Below, one piece after another: positions 11,101 to 23,100 of a stretch of DNA of 64,000 nucleotides; position 1 is the first letter of the stretch; each line of letters begins with the position of its first letter. The notes under the pieces are model-generated. The model was not told where the DNA came from and did no database searches. It saw only the letters and a program-made list of their open reading frames with translations. Source of the DNA: Aquila chrysaetos chrysaetos (Eukaryota; Chordata; Aves; Accipitriformes; Accipitridae); the NCBI RefSeq assembly GCF_900496995.4, contig NC_044006.1, forward strand, positions 43,857,620 through 43,921,619, read 5' to 3'. A program made the position numbers and the translations under genes.

Positions 11101-14100
11101 TCCTTCCACACACCAAATCCTAAAGCAGCCTAGGTGGGAGCTGTCTGAAGGCTTCCTTAGCGGCCCATTACACAGAGAGGCTCGTATGAAGTGCTTGCTG
11201 AAGTACGTGGCCAGGGGGAATGGTTGGTTGCGGTGGTACGAGTCTCCTTCCATGCTGGGACCGGACTTCTCAAACTCTGAAGTTGTGACCTTGGTCACCT
11301 CAAAGTGCTGCTGGCTGCCCTTGGCAGTGCTTCCTCCTGGCGGGCTGCATTGTTGGCTTCTAGCAAACAAGAAATAATCTCGGTTAAAATGGGTTTTCAC
11401 TTTCTTACCAAGCGTCGTGGAAAAAGCTCTGTGGCAGTACTGACAAAGCAGAATGAGTTGCATTGCTGTTATTTCTGGAGTTAGCTAAGTGTCTGTCTGC
11501 TAAAATATGTAATGGCACTGTTACCAGATCTACTGGTAAGGTTTCTCTGAACTTGTTTAGCATTGCGTTATATTTGAAGGTTTGTTCCTCACCTCTGAGC
11601 CATCGTTGCTGCGTAAGAGGAGGAGCGGTGGTGGATTTCACCATCGATAAAGGGTGCCTTGAGCATGTGCTTGCAAAGATGAGGCACACACTTATTTTTA
11701 CGTCTGAGAAGTACTGTTCTGTGGAGTTAAACACCCTGCATATTGCATCCCCTCCCTAGCCCCAAATCTGGAGTGTGTATTTAGGGATTAAAACAGTCTG
11801 TACAGAATTTTCCTGGAGTTTAGCTAAATGAGGTACAGTTTGTGCATAGCATATTTTGTGATACAGATTTGTACTTGCATAAGAGTATAAAAATAAGTTG
11901 CACTGTTGCCAATTTGAGTTTTCCTATTAAGTTGGCGTGTCTGACTCGTATCTTCTGTCTCGTTTTGAATCAGAAACAGATACCCAAGGATGTGGCTGAC
12001 GTTTTTAATGCCCCCAGTGACAATGAAGATTTTCTGGGGTTCCAAGATGATGCTTCCAGACAGAGGTTGTTGTCAGAGGACGGCTATACTAGTTTTGATT
12101 CCCTGGAGTCAGGAAAAAAGGTAGGAATGGATTGCTGTGGCCCAGTTATGTGCTTTGGGTGTAGTAGTACTCGGAGCTTGTGTCAAGGCTGCGCTAGCCA
12201 TAGCTCGCAGCAAAACCCATAATCTGCAGTCCTTGTATTAAAAATAAATGTAAACAAACTTTCTATCCTTTTTAGGGTTTAATGATTGCTTTTAAAAACT
12301 TTCATAATATAAAAAGGAAAATGGGTTTCGTTAGAAGGTGAGTTTAAGTGTAGCAAACAGGAAAGAGAGAATTACCATCCTGGGCTTGTGTGCTCTGGAT
12401 GCATAAGATAGTGAAAATGCATAATAGATGGGTATTTGTTATTTGTGAGTATGCAGACCTCAAGGTGTTTCTTCCAGAAATTTCTCTCAGTGCTGTTTCT
12501 GCCCTAAAACCGTGTTTTAGTGGTGGTGACCCACAGAAACCATCAGCTCCTGCTGTGATTGTGAAATTTGCTGGTTTTCTGCTCTCTTAATGGTGAAGTA
12601 GCTTGGATCAACATAATGATTTGATAGTTTTCATTCTCTGATTTGGTAGCTGGAGGTACCAACTGAATTCACAAGAAAGGAAGAGAACTGGTGTGCTGTC
12701 TTGGCTGCCAGAAAATTTAGTTTTTAGTCTTTTATAAGCTTAGAAGCTTATAATTACACACTTGATCGACATGGGCTAATGTGCTAAAAGATACCTTTGT
12801 CAGCTGTGCTCTCAGAAAGGTCCCGTCATTCCATTATAACAAAATTGAAAATGCCTTTTTTTTTTTTTTTTTTTTTTTTTCCCTAGTCCATCAGGTCAGT
12901 ACCTGGTTGAGAGGTGCTGAAGACAAGCAAGATGGCAGCAAAGGAAGCAGACAGAATGAGCCTTGTACGAGTGTGTACTATTTCTGAGCCTTTGTAAGCA
13001 AATGGCCTCAGGAGAGTGCAGAAGTCATTTGGGCGTAGAGCCACAGTCTGTGCTATGGAGAAAGACGGTGGCTAAAACGTAGTGAAATATACTGGGCTCT
13101 AAATTGCTTCATAATCTTGTTGGTAGACGGCGGTACTGGTAACTTCAGAAAACCAGGAGGTAGCTTGCTCTTGTATTTGTGGCTTTGTGTGGAGCATGAA
13201 GAAGAATCAACGAGGAGAGGTGGTGGTGGTGGTGGTGGAGGGGGAGCCTTGTGCGGGAGCCTGAGCTTCTGCTTCTGCTGCCTGCCTGGGGACTGCAGGC
13301 ACCTTACTTTATTTCTCTCTGCCTTGGTTTCCCAACTTGTGAGATGGAGATTATGACAAAGCTTTGCTGCAGAGCATTTTAAAATCCTCTGATGAAAAAC
13401 GCTGTGGAAGAGCTAGGTATTGTTAGTTTAATGTGTGTTACTGGGAATCCCAGTGAGACTTGTTCCAAATTTACAGCTGGCACTGCAGCCTTCCTCACCA
13501 TTCCTGTGTTTCCCTTGGGCTGAGAATTATTTTAAATCTCCATCACTGTTGAGTTTAACTCTTTTACCACTAAATGGTATGATAACAACACGATTTTTTT
13601 TACCCTGAGTTCCATCCTTTTATGATGCCAAACACTGAGAAAGACCATAGGTACTTGTTGTGCAGGAAACTAAAAGGTTTTTGCGTGAAGAGCAAAATGA
13701 TGTGAAGTTCAGAAAAATTCTGCAGTGATTGGGACAGGAGGCAAGGCAGCTGCCCTGCCAGGGTGGTGAATGGGATGTTAGTACATCAGGTGTTCCCTTG
13801 GATGCTGATGCGCAAATGCATTAACAAGTAGTGACCTCTGTGTGTCTGCTTTTCCTCAGGGCTTTCTGCAATCCTACTCCCATAATCTCTGCATTTCTGC
13901 TGAGTTTCAGCTGTTTCCCCTATAGATATCCCTGATGCATATTTTACCTTGTGTAGACCATTCTTCATAGGTGTAACAGCATAGCTCTGGGTGTGTTATT
14001 TTTGGCTAACTTTAGCTAACAAACAGCTTATTTCTATGGAATTTCATTAAAACAGAGAATGCATAAAAACTTCAGTTTCCCTCCAAGAAATGCAATTTAA

Positions 14101-17100
14101 CTTTAAAGTAACTTCCCTATTGTGTTTGTTCCTTTCTCAAGCAGCTGCACTGCAGCTATCAACAAAAGAATGAAGTAATTTTGCTCAGAGAAAACTCATT
14201 CCAATTACCCATAATAATTTGTAGGAGATGGTTAAGTGTAAAGAAACAGCATATGCAGTAGCTCCCCCCCTTCCCATTCCCCTGTAAGTTTTTGCACTCA
14301 TCTATTGTATCTGGTTTTCACCAGGTATTATCTTAATGTAAAGAAGTGTGTAATTAAAGTCAGGGAAGGGAGGGAATTGAAAGGAAGTATAAAGATACTT
14401 AGCAAGTGCATCATATGAAAGGTCATTTTTGTATCTTATGTAGGAGGAAGAAATAGCAGAGGAAAATTGGGGAAACAAACTTAAGTGAGTGTTGCTGACT
14501 TTCAAGAGGCAGGTGTGGTGTGAACATGGGTTATGTTCCTACGATGAACAAGTCTTTCAGGAGACTAACAGAGACAAGTTGACAGATGGTCTTCTACTAA
14601 TTCTGATTGGAAGTATGGAAATATATTCTGATTAGTAAATGCATTGTGTTTAATTGGTATGTAATGTGCATATCGTGAAGACTGTTCTAATGAGATCTTA
14701 GCTATTTTTCATGGGCTGACTTTTTACTTCCTGGTCTGTAGGCAGAAATTTGGGATGTCTACCCTAGAACACATTTGAATGATAAACTGCATGATTAAAA
14801 CAGAGAGAGTTGAGCAGCTGGAAGGTGGAGGGATGTTAGTCAGACTGTTCAAAGCTCTGTGGTTTTGTGTTGGTATCTGTCATTTCAGTGATGGTGTAAC
14901 AGTGTGAGAAGGAGCAGACTCCATCTCCAGGAGCCTTGAGTACTGCTGCAGCAAGCCCAGAGAAGAGTGTTGTTTCTACTGCTAGGTGAAAAAAGGAGGG
15001 CTCCCTCTTACTGTGGTTGTGGTTTGTATTTTCTTCCATTCAAGGCCTGGTTTTTTGCATCCAGAAGAAAACATGCGAAACAACATGGTAATTTACACAT
15101 AAGAAAACTGATAATTTATTTTTATTGGGTAGTAGTGAAGAAGAGGAGGAAGAGGCAAAGAAGAAGTTTCCCCGCCCCCCTCAAGAAGCAGCTCAGTTAA
15201 AGCCCTGTGCTCAAAATAAGGCAAAAAAATCCTGCTAAGTTAAAATAACTCAGTGCTGAAACTCTGAATGTCTTCTGCTTTTTTTCTTCTGACTGCCTTT
15301 GCCTGCAAAGTGCTTTCACAGTATATGCCATCTAGTTGGTACCTGCTTGAGCCTCAGGACCTGTTTATTGTGACTGTGTGACTACTCTGTATCTGACTAT
15401 CTCTCACAGCTGCTGGCTGATATTTTTACAGGGGGTTCAGTTTCAGTCCAGATACCTCACTGAAGAACTGCGGAGGATTTTCACTGAAGACACTGACTCT
15501 GAAACAGAAGTGTTTGAAGGCTTTGCTTCAAGTGAGGTGGATGTGAACAAGAAAGGAGTTCTGGTAAAGGCAGTTGCCTATGTGTGAATGCATATGTTGA
15601 CTTCTTTTTTTCTATCTCTTCTGTGTAAACTTCATGTTCTAGCAGGAGTGGTTCTGATACACAGTGATGTTCTTTCTTCATGCTGAAGAACAATATGTGT
15701 TATCTAAAAAGAGAAAAAAAGCTTTATTTAATGTAACATCACATATTAGAAATGAGAACTTCTTCCCCTGCTTGTAGACTGACTGTGCTGGGCAAGACTC
15801 TTCCTCTGAAGACAGCCATGTCTGTATCCCAGACAAAATTAATATGTAGATTTTGTGTTGGTCTCTGCCCAGAGAGAAGTCATGTACTGTGTACTTTTAA
15901 AAATCTGTTGATTTAGGTGAATTTATGACAGTGCCTTCGGGTGGTAAGAGTGCTGCCTAGAATTACTGATTTAAAAATGACCTTTCTCGTGTCACAGCCA
16001 ATAATGTAACATGGGATTCTTCCTGCCTCTAGGCGATGGAGTCGAACTTGAGTGATGAAGAACGTGATAATTTATTGGGTAGTGAGGAAGAAGAGAATGA
16101 AGAGGCGAATAAGAAAGTTTCCCCCAAGAGAAGAAGCTTTGGCCTTCGTGTTGCCTTGCAGTTTCCCACCAGAAAGTCATCTGAGAAAAAAGTGCCTGAA
16201 CAGGCTTTTTCTAACTTACCTCTAAAGGACAGTGAATCCCTCACACCTCTTTCAAAAGACATAAGCTGCAAGCGGTGGGACAAACTAGAGGGCTCTGCTT
16301 CAGAGTCTGAAGAAGACATTAAAGAAACACAGGAGGAAAGTTCCAGTGCTCTGCTTAAGAGAGCCATGAATATTAAAGAAAATAAAGCCATGGTAAGACT
16401 TACGAGCAGTGCTTTGTTCTCTGACATTTACATCCAAGTACTTAGCTCCAGCACACTTGAATTTTGGGCTCCCCGCTGGTGCTGTGCTGGGACTTTGGGA
16501 AAATTGCATCGTGGTTTGTGTTTTGACTTTTTCTACCTGGGAAAACCCTAGAAGACCATCAGCATTCAGACATTTACCCCTAAAATAGCGTCAGGTAGGA
16601 CTAGCCTGCTCAAGTTTAAAACCAGAGTTGAACCAAGCATTTTGTATGTGGATGTGAACAAAGTTACAGGTGCCAAAGTTGCAGTCTTATATTCAGAACA
16701 TGTCAGAAAACCAGCTGGTCCCTTCAGGTGGTTCGTGTTGTCATTTGCACAATAGAGTTTCTACTTTTCATTTGTGTCTGACAGATCTGCTGCAGTTACT
16801 GATTGGAGAGCCAGCTAAAAACTGCTAAGGATGATAAATGTAATTTTTCAGTTGTGTGGGGTGCAATATTTACAGTTATGCTTTGCTATATAACTACTGA
16901 AAGTGTGTGTGTGTAGGTGCGGAAAAGAGACACTGATCATTCCCTAATGCTTTTTCCTCTATTGTCCAAAATGCCACCAGCTCTCTTTAATTATCATGCT
17001 GCCATGCAAATCTGAATTGATGTTGGGTCCTCAGTGCCTCCTTCAGTTTTACTTTATTCCAGGAAAAGCTGCAGCTTCCAAGCAGTCTTGGGGCTCAGGT

Positions 17101-20100
17101 ACACCTCTTGGGCACGTTGCAGCTCCCACATAAAAACTTGCTTTAGTTTTGTACCTGCATTTCTAATCTGTCTTGTGTCCTCACTGCTGTTGTGGTGGTC
17201 TGGCTGCTCTTCCACCCTTCTTGCCTTCCACTCTTCCTTCTAGTTCAACCATTGTGAAATTCATTGGCATCCCAGTTGCAGTACTGTAATGACATTAAAT
17301 AGCTCTTAATAAATGCCACACTGAAGCATTTACCGAGAAATGCTGTATCCAGCTTTTAATCTCATGATTGGTATGGCGGTCTCAGCGACAGCTAGCAGCG
17401 TGCCTCATCCCTGCTGTTGCTGGCTTTTCAGAAGATAGCCTCAACCTGGCCTTCCAGAACAGCTCAGTATTTTTTTGGACCTGTCAGCCACTGCTTCTGT
17501 TGAAGCATGCCTCCAGGACATCATCTCCTACATGGTGCAACAGACTGTCCTGCTGAAGTGCTTCTGATACTGCATACGCCATGGTTAGGGGAACTGCCAG
17601 GGGGGGTTCAGTTGTTTTACGACTTTGCAAATGAGCGTGTACCCATGTTGCTGTGTGTATCTGCACAAAGCAAGGGGTATGTAGCATTACTGGCTGTGAT
17701 TTGCAGCATTTGTGAAATCAGCACTAGCTGTCATGGTTGAAAAAGGGATGTTCCTAGTCATTGCTGCTAAGGACCACTGAGAAATGACGAGCAAAGTTTC
17801 CCTGCTACAATGTCACCGCTTAAGGGGACACTCTTGAGTTCCCTGGAAAAAAGGCACAGGTGTATCAGCAGTCATTCAGTAAAATAGCCCACAGGGAACA
17901 TCTTACAGTCTTCTGGCCCAGGGCACCCTGTCTTCCTCTTCTCCCTCCTGTCATATGAACTGTGAATTTCTCGTTATTGGTCATAGATATTGTAACCATC
18001 TTGTAATGCGCTGTTCGGTGCTGTTTCAACAAAATTGGATGCAATTCTAGCTAATTCTAATTCCCAGTAAGAATTAACAGGAGCTGTGAAATTAGTACTG
18101 CCTGGAGAGTTTTGCTTTGCAGGTAAATGCAGAGGTAGATGAACCCCTTTTATGAGCCCCACTTAAATAAAGTGCCTCCAGAAAGGTTTCATGCACTGAA
18201 ACTTCATATGTTCAGATATAATTTGGAGTGCATGGGAAGAGTGGATGATAGGTGTTGCTTATTTCCAAGTTTGCAGTGAGTTTTCAATGCAGCATCACTG
18301 TTGGTTTCAGCTTGCCCAGCTGCTGGCAGAACTGAATTCCATACCCGACCTGTTCCCGGTGAAAACGCCCACCTCGACTCCTTTGGTAAGTCTCTACTAC
18401 CGGTTAGAGGTGACAGTTGTTTTTGCTAGACTTAGGATTAATGTGTTTCCTGATGAAACGATTTCACCAAGTCTGTTCTGGCTTTCTTTGGGTTTGGTCA
18501 CTTTATTTGTATAGATTTGCTATTGGTCAGTATTTAAGTACCAGAGGTTAAGTGAGGAAATGGAATTTGATAAGATAATTTATGAAGAAATCCGGAGACC
18601 AAGGTGAGATGCTTCTTTATCATTTTTGCCCCAGAAATACTAGACACTAGACTAGATGCTAGACAAATGTCTGTGTATGTGGGAATAAGGAAGAATAGTC
18701 GCTTTCCTTTGGGTTTAGATCCTGTTAATTGCCCACTTGCAGGCTTTTCTTTTAAAATCTACACTTTCCAGCAGAGCTGTGCTGATGAAATTCAACCACT
18801 TCAACATAAACCTGGAATGTAACTGTAGTTATTTCAACTGACTTTTCTTGGCTAAAAGCAGAGAACTGTCAGCCCCTCTAGGTTCTCTATAGAGTAATGT
18901 TTTTCCACATATATTATGAACTGGAGAGATTTGAGGAAAAATGGAAAGGCCATGTCTTTGGGAAGCCCATGTAGAAATGCTGCTGTGTTGGTTGTCAGGT
19001 GAAAAGGTGAAGCCAAATTTTAAAGTTCTTGAAAGGCTGGAACCTTGCTATCTCTAGTTAAATCCTATGGAAACTTAAACATCCTTTGAATACATACGTA
19101 AGCCTGCTGCTTTTATTTAGTATCTTTACTTGAGGAAGGGGGAGGGCATCAGGAGTACTCTAGTTGCCTCATGTGCTTAGTTTTTGACTTCTAGCCTGTC
19201 TCCTTGTAACGTGCCTTTCACTTCTTTCGAAGGAGATAACTAAAGTGTGTGACAGCAAGCAGACTTGCTTCCTACATCTTGTTTATACTGTCAGATTTAG
19301 TAGCTGCCTTTATGGTAGGTGTCCATGCAGGACTTCTGTTGCATGAATTCAATCATGCAGTAATTGGCAGGTGTGACAATATGAAGAGGGTATTGTGTGC
19401 CTCCTATTAATTTCCAGGTCTTAGGAATCTGGAAGTAGGAGAAGCAGCTTATTAATGTCCGTTCAATTTTAAAAATATAAAAGAAAATAACCTAGTATTT
19501 GGATTATTCCTTGAAGGTGTATTCAGGTTGTGGGAAAATCTGAACATTTAGCTACTGAAGAGTGAGAGCTAGCTTCTGCCTTAATATGCCATACAGAAAA
19601 TTTTGGTATGGTTCTGTGATGTTGATTGGAATAGAATTTGACTGTGAAGGTGTGGTGTTTTAAAAGGAGCAAAAAGGTATAGTGTGTAGGGAGAACACTT
19701 AGGAATGCTAGAAATTGGTGAGGTTTGGCTTAACAAATAAGGGGTGGGAGAAGAACAGATTAATTCATGATAGTACAAGTGTGGTACAGGCATTTTCAGA
19801 TCATTTCTGGTGTTTAACACCACAAACATAACTGAAAGAATGGTTACTGGAATCCTCTTCTCTTTCTAGAAACAGAAGAAGATCCCAAGGAGGACATTTT
19901 CTGAAGGCCAGATAGCACGTCGCATGAACCCAACCAGAAATGCTCGTCCACCAGAAAAGTTTGCCTTGGAGAAATTTACTGTGTCAGCTGTCAAATTTGC
20001 AGAACACTTCCGTAGCTATAGACAACAGAACCTCTTGAAGAAGAGACTCAGTGTGGTATTTGCCAGACTTTGATATCTCTAGCAGTCAGGGATTCAGAAA

Positions 20101-23100
20101 CATTTAGATTGTTGGCCAGCACTTAGAGCAGACATCACAACCTACAGAAAGTTAATGAGAACCTTTGGTTGGGATTAGCTACAGAGGTTATCTTCAGGCC
20201 TTCCTGCCTCATCTTTCACCCGTTAACTGGGCTCTATTTGTGACCTGTGTTGTCCAAACATAACAAGGCAGTTTACTTATGGTCTATTATTTATTCATTA
20301 TCTGAAAATTACTAGAGCCCACAATATAGAAGGCCTTCGAGTGGCAAGGCAGTAGGGCTAGTGGAGGTGACAAAGCAGATCTTCTCTATCTTTGGACTCA
20401 GAAAAAATTAGCAAAAACCCTTCTCTGGAAATAGCAGAGGGAAGATAGGAGTTATATAGCTGAACTGAGAATGAATGAAGGGAATCTGCACCAATAAACT
20501 GCTGATGTACTGGCTAGCCATTCAAAAGCTGCAGGTTTTATTCTTCCCCATTTTTTTTAAATCTGTTTTTTCCCTCCCTTAGCTTATGATGGTCATTTAT
20601 CTTGGTTATATTTATTTACTGTATAGCCTTTATGAGGAAGACTCTTTAAGTTTGCGTCTGCACAGGCTGGATCCCAGTTCTGCTTGTAGGAGTGCTGGGC
20701 ATAGTTGAAGCATTATAGAAGGAACCTGGCTATTAAAAAAAGTGGAGTAGCACTGAGTGAGAACCTGGGCTGGTAAATGGTTATTTTGGAGAGAACAGAG
20801 CTGATCTAGGGTGAAGGATAAATGAGGTGTTAAGAGTGGGGCACGGGGAAGGCTAAGGATCAGATGAGTCTTGTACATGAATAGGGGTCAAAGAGAATGA
20901 TACTTGGAAGGAAAAAAAGAGCACTCACTATTGAGTGGAGGACTCTCTTCCAAGTAACAAACAGGATAACAAGAAAGGGCTGGGTATGGCAGGACTAACT
21001 TAAAATTTCAGTAAAGGTTTTTTGCAGGACATTAGAGATTGTCATTGGAGAAAGCAATTGGAGAGTATGCTAGGAGACTGAAGGAGCAAAGCATGGGAAG
21101 GCAGATGGTCATAGTTCCTTATTTTGAAAGGGAAGATGGATTATGAAGAGTTACAGTGTAGGTGTGCAGGGAATGCAAAGAAAAGGAGGTATCATAAAAA
21201 CGTGTTAGGGATTTGTGGAAATAGAAGTAGCAATGATGGGAAGGAAGAACAGATAAGCAGAATAAATAATAAATGGAGTAGAGAAAAGATTAGGGAGAGA
21301 GAAAGAGGCAGTGATGATTTGGAAACTCTATTCCCTGTTCTCCCAGTGGTCCATGAGCCTGTATTCAGCCCCCTCTAGACTGCATACGCATTATAAATGA
21401 AAGAATTTGTCACCAAGTGTGGTGACAAAGTCTTCATGACACCAGACAAAAGGTGTTGAGATGAGTTTGTTTAGCAGGGGGATTGTGGAGTACGCAAAAG
21501 GAGGAGATCATCAAAGTATTCATCTCACCGTCCAGTAGAGGATATTACTGAGGAGGACTTGGACAACATTGCAATCACTGTTAAAGACAAAATCTATGAC
21601 AAAGTTCTAGTAAGTGGCTGCTGTATTCTTCAGTGTGTCCATGCACTTGAAATTGAAAGTCTCTTAATAGTTCACTGGTGTTTGCTAAAAGATATGCTTT
21701 CCTGAGGCTCTGGAGAGTGCAGCTCAGCATTATTATATTACACAAGCACAACTTTGAAAGCTTTGCCAGGCTTCTGTGGGCTTGCCTGTGCTGGTTGATA
21801 TGCCCCACCAATTTTTTGCCTCTGCAAACAAGTGCTTTCTTGCCATAGAGTTATTAAGTGGAATTTGCTATAGCTATGACTCACCACCGATAAGAGTTGA
21901 CATCCCTTTCATCTCTCATTCTCACTTAATATAAATGTTGTGGTGGTGGTGGTTGTACCATTAAATAATAGTGATCCCTGCTGCTTCTTGTACCCCCTGG
22001 AAATGACATTTCTGTATGGGTTAGGTAGTCTCCAAAGCTCTTGATGGAACTCCTCTTTCCTTCACTGGTTTTGGCTATTATTAATTGTCATAAAGATCTA
22101 GATGATCAGCTTACTATCTATTTCATGCTTCATTGTATTTGCAGAGATGAGTCACAAGGTCATTTTCGGAATAGGTTTAACTTTTTCCTAGATAGAGGAA
22201 AACATCAGAACTGCAACATGAGGTTCATGTAGTTTCAGACTCCCAATGCAACTGAGGCTGGGCACTGTCTCTGTAAAATTCCTAGCATCTCTCCAGAAAA
22301 CTATATGATTTATCATAGTAACAGAACTTACAGTTCTTTTACTAAGATTTTCATTGCTGAATTTGACTTGGTTTGAAGTTTGTGCTTTGCTATCAGCAGA
22401 TATATTAGGAAAGTTCAGTGACCAGCATTTAAGATGTCCTTCATACATATGTATGTGTTTCTCTTCCTTTCCAACTTTAGGGTAGTACTTGCCACCAGTG
22501 TCGACAAAAGACAATTGATACAAAGACAGTCTGTCGCAACCAGGGCTGTGGAGGAGTAAGGGGGCAGTTTTGTGGACCATGTCTTCGAAATCGATACGGG
22601 GAAGATGTGAAATCGGCACTGCTTGATCCAGTAAGTATCGTTTCTTGGGCTTGGAGAGTAAGTGGTGTCATGGTTTTAGCCCAGCCAGCAACAAAGCACC
22701 ATGTGGCCGCTCGCTCGCCCCTCTCCCCCACCCCTGGTGGGATGGGGAGGAGAAAATATAACAAAAGGCTCATGGGTTGAGGCAAGGACACGGAGAGGTC
22801 ACTCGCCAATTATGGTCGTGGGCAAAACAGACTTGACTTGGGAAAAAAACCAAAATTAATTTGATTTGTTACCAATCAAATCAGAGTAGGATAATGAGAA
22901 ATAAAACCAAATCTTAAAACACCTTCCCCCCACCCCTCCCTTCTTCCTGGGCACAACTTCACTCCCGAATTCTCTGCCTCCTCCCTCCTGGGCAGCATGG
23001 GGGGCCGGGGAATGGGGGTTGCGGTCAGTTCATCACATGTTGTCTCTGCCATGCTTTCCTCCTCACGCTCTTTCCCTGCTCCACCATGGGGTCCCTCCCA

